A stretch of 64,000 nt of DNA. Origin: Lepeophtheirus salmonis (lineage: Eukaryota; Arthropoda; Copepoda; Siphonostomatoida; Caligidae). Positions 58,032-64,000 of this stretch are shown here, piece after piece. The stretch spans positions 32,675,705 through 32,739,704 of the forward strand of contig NC_052131.2 of NCBI RefSeq assembly GCF_016086655.4, read 5' to 3'. The notes beneath the pieces were generated by a model. The model was not told where the DNA came from. It made no database searches and worked only from the letters and a program-made list of their open reading frames with translations. Made by a program: the position numbers and the translations under genes. Position 1 is the first letter of the stretch; every line of letters begins with the position of its first letter.

Positions 58032-59926
58032 GTACCTCAAACCAGATGTAGTGCCATCCCTATGGTCAAACTGCCCCAACAACCTCTCAACTCCTAAAGT
58101 GGCATCAAGGAACTCAAGCTGCGACCACGTCACGTAGGGATCAACAGTTCAATGACCTACAACAACATCCGGAATGTGAACTCTTGATTGAAGAGTCAGT
58201 CCTCTCTGTGGAATAATTTGGTGACAAACTGGCCAAGGAGACACTCCCATCAGACTTCATCCTCATCACAAAACCAAGTGTTGCCCTTTTGAAGCTATCC
58301 CATGATGAGAAATTGGGCACCCTAGGAGTAGCCACCATCCAGTTTTGAGACAGATATGTCATTCAAAATGTACCACTCTGGTGTGTTGATTGACAAAAAG
58401 GAAGTGCCACACATCACCTCAGAAGGCAAGGTCAACACTGTGATTCATGCCATCAATTTGGCTTCCTTTCTGGGAGCAAAAGAAGAATGGAATCAAACAG
58501 AGAACGGGGAAGAAATTCTCGACAAGTTAGTGAAGTTTCTCAACTCTTCAGAGATTGAACCTACTCAAGCTTCTAAGGTATCTTTCATTCGTGAGCAAAT
58601 GGTTCTCCTCTCCACCAAACCAACTGCTAGAAAATATTAACTTTTTCTTTTTTCAACCGCACTCACGTGGGAGAATATGAGCTCAGGACTTTATCTGCAA
58701 ATCTTCTCATCTAATTTGGTGACCCTGCCAACCCCAAGAGACCTGAAAAGAGTTACTGCTCCAGTCAGTGTTGAGTCTGGTCTACCGTCATCCTCATTCA
58801 CTTATCTAAAGCCAGAATCAAAGGCCTCAGCAGAAGCAAGAGGAATGTCAACCTGATGATATATGAAACATACTCCACTCAGAGAGTGGAATTCGTCAAG
58901 GGAAAGTTTATGGGCTGTGAGAACAATCAAGCTACCAAAACAATTCTTACCTTCATGATTAAGTCAGCTGGAGGCAAGTAAATAGATTTTGTTGTGCTGG
59001 TGCATGTGTCCAATTTGACAGCTGAGTTTATCTATGCCCAGTATGGAGTTGTCATGAAAGTACTTTGAGAAGTGGGATTCACGGTAGTGGCACTCTCAGT
59101 AGATAACCATACCGCTAACCGCAAGTTCTACGAGAAACTGCTTTGCAATGGCAAACCGAGGACTTCCATCCCTCATCCTCAGAAAAAACAAAGAAAATAC
59201 ACCTGCTGTTTGACCCAGTACACAACTTCAAAAGCATCAACTGCTTCCAACGGGTAGAGATCCTCGAGTGCCAATCAACACTTGGAAGATCTGAGACTTT
59301 CATACCAAATTTTGCCTACCTCAGGGAAATTTACTTCAAGGAGTCTCACTTCAAATTCAAACAAGCCCACAAATTGACCCTCAAAGCATTAAACCCTACA
59401 AACCTGGAGAAGATCTATTTGAAATTGGCTGATGCTGTGTTTCACGAATAATCAATTGGAGCACTTAAGTACTACTCTAAAGAAGACAACATACTGGAGT
59501 TTAAAGACACATCCGAATTTTCAGAGTTCGTCAGAACTATGTAAAATATCCTAAGCGTCAAGACACCTGGAGTTGGCTTTAAAAAGAGAGATGAGCTTCG
59601 GGAACCAATCTCTGAGAAGAACAAACGTGGCCTCTCTTTCCTTGAGAGATTTTGTCGACTTTCTCATCGAGTGGCAAAACAGTAAAGCAGCTGGCCTCAC
59701 AGCAGAAACCTTCCTAGCAACATAGCAGACGTGCCTTGACGTAGCAGATCTGGCAGAGTATCTTCTCCTAGATGAAGACTACTCCTCGGCATGTTCCAAT
59801 CTGATCCCATCGAAAGAAGGTTCGGTCGGTACAGACAACTAAGTGGAGGTATCTACTACATCAACGTGAGACAGATCCTGGAAGCAGAGAAAAAGATTCG
59901 TATTCTGAGTCTTGTCAAATTCTCAG

Positions 59927-60006
59927 GTAAATAAGATATTTATTAATAGGATTCTTCTTTATGTAGGTGTTCCTTATTTTTACAATATAATAATATCATA
60001 ACAATA
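59927..60006 (+). other. Possible second intron of the P-element-like gene
   Basis: The open frame around LVKFSG stops at GTAAATAAG (59927 on), and a T-rich stretch with TTTATGTAG at 59968-59976 follows before the next open block at 60007 (MDFFKFSSLN). GT/AG boundaries fit, but exact ends are uncertain. Confidence 0.4.
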
Positions 60007-60759
60007 ATGGACTTTTTTAAATTTTCAAGTCTGAATACTTCAGAAATTAAAGGTCTGCTGGATAAAATGAAGCTTATTTCGACTAACTGGCAACCAGATG
60101 ACCTCCAGGAACTAGCTTCCAAGGGAGAAAGTAATGCTCCCTACTTTGTTGCCGGGCAAGAAGAAGATCAGTTGTACATCATGCCAAGAGTTAATGGCCA
60201 TCCGAGACACACCTCCGGACTCAATAACCTTCGATAGCCCAACCAATCAGCATATAGATCTGAAAGAGTTCATCGACATAATGAGAAGAGGGGGTTGTCG
60301 ACTCCATCCGACGTTATCTACCTCTCCTGTCTTTATGCTCACTCCATCTTCTCTTACATCACAGCTACTCCTGAAGAGAATGAAAGTTTACTTGGCATCC
60401 CAAATCCTAGAGCTTCATTTGTTGAAACATTCATTGACAAAATACAGGACAGTTTAAACTCTGACATTATTGCTGTTGTGGGAGTAAAGTGCGAGGAAGG
60501 ACACTCCTGATCAGCTTTTCTTCAAAGAATTTCATTCGCTTTGTTTAATGTCATGGGTAAAAATTTAAGTGCTAGACTGAATGATGACATCCGATTTTTA
60601 ACAAAAAAGAGAATGACAGCTAAGAATTCAGGAGCTAATAGGAAAAAAGCTAAATTTCAATCAAAATCTTCTGATTTGTAGACTTGGACCAACTTTGTAC
60701 TTTTTGATAGTGCCTCTTCTATTTTATATGTTTTTAATGTTTATTTTGATTAAAGTACT

Positions 60760-60765
60760 AATAAA
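60760..60765 (+). promoter_or_regulatory. Poly(A) signal of the P-element-like gene
   Basis: AATAAA lies about 80 bases after the last coding-like codon (60678), in T-rich sequence. Such hexamers are common by chance in this DNA, so the position is the main support. Confidence 0.45.
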
Positions 60766-60770
60766 ATACC

Positions 60771-62104
60771 ACTTCTATTAGAAATATTTAGCCTCATTTT
60801 TATTATTTTGATGATTTTCCCTAGCAAAATACTTTTAAAAACTCTTAATTTTGTGGCAAAACATTTTAAAGAGAGATATTCCATATAGAATAAACAAAGA
60901 CCCATATTGGAAACGACTGAGTGCAGTGTCTTCTCCTACTTACAGGAGTCCTTGATTATAGATTGTTAAATTGTATTTCAGCTATAGATCTGAAGAAGAA
61001 GAAAATAGTCAGGAAATAAAGAAAGAATAGTGTTTATAAGGGCAAAGGAGTCACAGATCCAGGATCATGAGTCTATTTCGAAAGGACTCATTAACGATTA
61101 CCGGTACATTAATCATGATATTAGTTGATACTTGAACCAATGTAAGAAACTCTATCGGTAAAAAGAAAAGAATGTTTTAAGAGTAAGGTCTAAAGGTAAA
61201 GTTCGAAACTAGAATTATAAACATAAAAAAGGCGGCAAAAATGGTATTTTGCAAACATAACGACTGCAAAAATGTTCGGCGCAAAACGACTGTCAGATCA
61301 AGATTACTAGAAAGTTTAATATTAGAAATTTAATTTAATTTTTGAATTTTTTTTTCAAAAAAATTTAATTTTTGAGAATAGATTTTTGAATTTTTAATAT
61401 TTAAAACTATTAAATTTTCAAAAGATTAATACATTAGAAATTTAATTTATGGATTTTTTTCAAAAAAAATCCCAAATATTAAATATAGTCCGAATATTTG
61501 GTACTAGTATATTTTTTTTAAAACATTCTTTAGATTACCTTATTTTTAGAAAAGATATTTCTTGATTACCTTTTATTAGGAAAGCCTCAATATTATCCAG
61601 AAGGGTCCATATTAATTGCCGGAATATAGATAGTTTTGTCAACTTTGAGGGGTCTGCCCTACCACTTATGTGTCAGAGTTAGCAGCAATCTTCTTTGAGC
61701 AACAAATAATTATTCTTATTTATTTCATTTTCCAAGAACCAAGACTTTATAGAAGGATTAAGACCAAGACTTGTTTAGGACTAGTAAGAAGGTTAAAATT
61801 AAGTTGACCAGAGCCCCCAAATAATTTTTTCAATTATTGTATTCATCAATTTATTAAGAACAAACAGTAGTGGTTAGGCCAGTACAGTTCATCCAGTATC
61901 CAGCGTCTAAGGACATTTTACAACTTCTCAAAATGTCCGTTTTTTATGAGTTATAGAAAATAAAAGTTAATCTTATTATTAAAGCAAAGTTTATGTGTAT
62001 GAATGTATGAAAAACAGTCCTAAGGTGAACTGTACATAGTGTTCCTTGACGTAAATCATATACCAGTAATATACAGTAACAAGAGAAAAAAAGGTAGTGA
62101 ACTA
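60771..62104. other. Spacer with an A-family fragment
   Basis: 61310-61495 shows the A/T-run interior of the A-family without termini. No gene recognised; P-element inverted ends were looked for here and not found. Confidence 0.45.
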
Positions 62105-62448
62105 CAGGTGTGCGCGTCTAAAACTGAACACTCCTTTAAATTTTACGCCATGCACATATTCGTGACTTTATTGAGTTGAAACCGACTTTACCCTACGAGG
62201 CAAGGGTCTTGACTAGTTATAAACAAAACTCCAGCAAAATCTAAATAGCAAGAGTGAAACAACAGCCGATAATATGGAGAGACGTCGAGTCGAAATTTAG
62301 GAACAATTTCGCAATTGAATAGACATGTGTCTAAGACTCTCATCTTTCATGTTAAATAAATTAATTCGTCGACCACTTTAAAAATTACAGAATTAGTTAC
62401 CTATTTAAAAAAAAATTTAAAGTGTTCAGTTTTAGACTTGCACACATG
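62105..62448 (+). mobile_element. 344-bp Tc1-like deletion MITE flanked by TA
   Basis: Left end CAGGTGTGCGCGTCTAAAAC then TGAACACT; right end, inverted, CATGTGTGCAAGTCTAAAAC then TGAACACT. About 38 bp of inverted repeat. TA dinucleotides directly flank both ends (62103-62104 and 62449-62450), the Tc1/mariner target. The interior starts a transposase-like frame, MERRRVEI, stop, EQFRN, then in another frame VSKTLIFHV and ITELVTYLKK, which resembles the N-terminal helix-turn-helix of a Tc1-like transposase. The rest of the gene is gone, so this is a deletion derivative. Confidence 0.85.
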
Positions 62449-62639
62449 TATAAAGGAGGATTGTATAAAATGAATTTAATCTAGCTGTCGTTTAGTTCAA
62501 CTCATACTAAAAAAAGAAAGAAAAAGGAAGTACTTTATATAAAATTTTAAAAAATTAATCGATGAGGCTTAGCAATGAACCTAAATTACTCCCTCGCTTA
62601 TCAACCCATATAATTGTTTTTTTGTCAGGCTGTTATTAT

Positions 62640-62815
62640 TATTTTTTATTCTGTAGGAGAGAACGCCTAGATATTGAGTGAGTAGCTACGTGTGCTCATA
62701 AAAAACGGAGAGTAAAACTAAGAATTTGTTGGGAAGTTATATTCTATAGTACTAAAACCAAATTTGTATGTCCGTCGACACCTAATAACTCAGGGAAACG
62801 CCAGTTACACTATGC
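62640..62815 (-). repeat. C-family dispersed repeat
   Basis: TCTGTAGGAGAGAACGCCTA, GTGTGCTCATAAAAAACGGA and GTCCGTCGACACCTAATAAC then TCAGGGAAACGCC match 6730-6880 and 38745-38885. Confidence 0.65.
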
Positions 62816-64000
62816 TATTTAAAAATAAAGAAAGCCAAAATCAATTCTTTGGTCATAAAAAAAAACATTATAATAATTGATTAATATTTTATTCTTATAT
62901 ATTACTAATTTCAAAATATTTGGATAACCTTCTTTTAAATAGAAAATGCACATTTTTGAATAACTTATTATTTAGAAAATCAATTTAATTTTTTTTCGAA
63001 TAATTAAATATTCTAAATTGTAACGAGAATAGCTGTTTTTTCCTAAAAATATTGGTTGAGCTGTGATTTTATGAAATTTTTTTTTATATTTGAATTTTGA
63101 ATTTTTTTCAAAAAGAAAATCCGAAAAACAAGACCCCTCCCCAAAAAAAATATAATCCTGCAGATGGCCTTGTATACACGTACTTGAGACCCAAACTAGA
63201 TCAAACGCTTTACGTATGGCAAGATACGTCTTTTAGTGTGCTCAGCGATTTTCTACAATTGAAAAAAAAAATGGGAAAAAAGTATCAATTGAGGGGATTT
63301 TTCTATTAAAACTTTTGAAAGATTCCTTATTTTTTCAAAATGGAAGAATATTTTTTACAAAATGCTAGATTTTGAAGAAAAAAACAATTTTTCAAAAAAT
63401 TTTAAAGAATTTTCCCCTAATTTTTTTTTTCCATTTTTTGTTTTCAATAGTAAAAAATCTTTTTGGTAAGTAATATTGCAAATTTTACTTACATCAATCT
63501 AATTTTCCAATAGACAAATCCACGGGGAAGTGTTGTTTTGTTCTGTGGAGGACAATTACTGTAAAAAAAATTATAGAATAATGCTTGGAAGCGCTTTAAT
63601 ATTTTGATTATTCTTGTTTTTTAAATATAATTTTAATTCTTTTACCTATTTTAAAATGTATACAATTTCAATCAGACCTTCCCTCCATTCTCAGTTACAA
63701 AATATGTAACCTGTAGGTATCTGAAAAGAAATTAATAAACAATTTTGAAAGAAGTTAAGGTTTTATTTTAGTGTTGTGTTCTAGACCACTTTACAAAATT
63801 ATCCCTATGCCAAACGGCTTCTGGACAGAACTACCCACTTTTTGAGAGGGATGCAGACATCAAGATAATACTTGACTAAGATATAAATATACAAAGCATT
63901 TTTTTGTCAGCTGTCGATGATTCTGCTTTTTTTATCATAAACAGTGAACATTATCGTTGAATTATAATTTACTCTTTTTGACCTTTGAGCAATTCCCAAA
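62816..64000. other. AT-rich end of window with an A-family fragment
   Basis: 63000-63174 is an A-family segment in reverse orientation ending AATATAATCCTGCAGATGGC, preceded by CCCCTCCCC. The 70-codon frame at 63097-63309 spans its end. Nothing else recognised. Confidence 0.5.

Larger units (their letters stand above)
57704..60678 (+). pseudogene. THAP-domain P-element-like transposase, decayed
   Basis: The start is placed at 57704 because THAP domains begin within a few residues of their first cysteine; a longer in-frame ATG exists at 57665. Domains in order: a C2CH THAP zinc finger (SCTPGC, a W in DTAWLRAIP, then CFLHF; 54 residues between the second and third cysteines); a central region ending IREQMVLLSTKP; the RNase-H-like core with NLMIYETYS (58850 on), where the aspartate expected in LMIDE is tyrosine (58862-58864), then VVALSVDNHTANRKFY (aspartate at 59102-59104) and LLFDPVHNFKSI (aspartate at 59212-59214); a region with PIERRFGRYRQLSG then QILEAEKKIR (about 59810-59905), typical of P-element/THAP9-like C-terminal parts; and a tail with PNPRASFVETFIDKIQD. 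Several stops and frameshifts separate these parts, and a catalytic aspartate is lost. DNA here is GC-richer than the spacer. Confidence 0.9.

Noticed and set aside
58141..58362. 73-codon minus-strand frame within the P-element-like gene
   Set aside because: Shadow of the plus-strand pseudogene, which has family motifs in order.

Overview
The window looks like AT-rich, gene-poor nuclear DNA from an arthropod. The mix of transposons (maT/mariner-like, Tc1-like, hAT-like, P-element/THAP, Penelope-like) and the style of the repeats fit a caligid copepod (sea louse such as Lepeophtheirus). That assignment comes from recognising the repeat families and was not tested by any search. I found no intact host gene, no tRNA and no bacterial-type feature. 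Nearly all open frames are under 110 codons and arise by chance or inside repeats.

Layout. 1-10 kb holds AT-rich spacer, copies of a dispersed element with CAGGGGCGTCC ends (called A-family below), two oppositely oriented mariner fragments (3.06-3.55 kb), and an 824-bp inverted-repeat element with 8-bp target duplications and a second small MITE nested in it (7966-8789). 10-20 kb holds two mariner N-terminal remnants on the minus strand, two loci of a ~105-bp degenerate tandem repeat, local duplications, a perfect 21-bp palindrome and a hAT-like MITE (19239-19621). 20-31 kb holds a MITE with an internal 29-bp minisatellite, the first composite B-family hAT MITE (24640-24951) and many A-family copies. 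31-36 kb holds a mariner fragment, a pyrimidine tract, a ~770-bp decayed 28S rRNA fragment on the minus strand and a ~990-bp hAT-like element. 37-46 kb holds three same-strand copies of a ~430-bp repeat (G-family) and a Penelope-type GIY-YIG fragment. 46-56 kb holds further composite elements, two of them with good 8-bp target duplications, a deleted mariner copy, and local tandem duplications. 56.4-60.8 kb is the most protein-like part: a near full-length decayed mariner transposase followed by a decayed THAP-domain P-element-like transposase with an intron-like segment and a poly(A) signal. 60.8-64 kb ends with a Tc1-like deletion MITE (62105-62448) and more repeat fragments.

Functionally this is a graveyard of transposable elements. 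Autonomous families are represented only by broken transposases, and the abundant short families are non-autonomous inverted-repeat elements, several nested in each other. The clearest structural evidence is target-site duplications that I could read directly at five or six elements. I found no new biological system with an intact coding basis. The most original observations are the composite A-in-B elements, the two mariner copies sharing one deletion, the dispersed 28S fragment and the THAP/P-element pseudogene.
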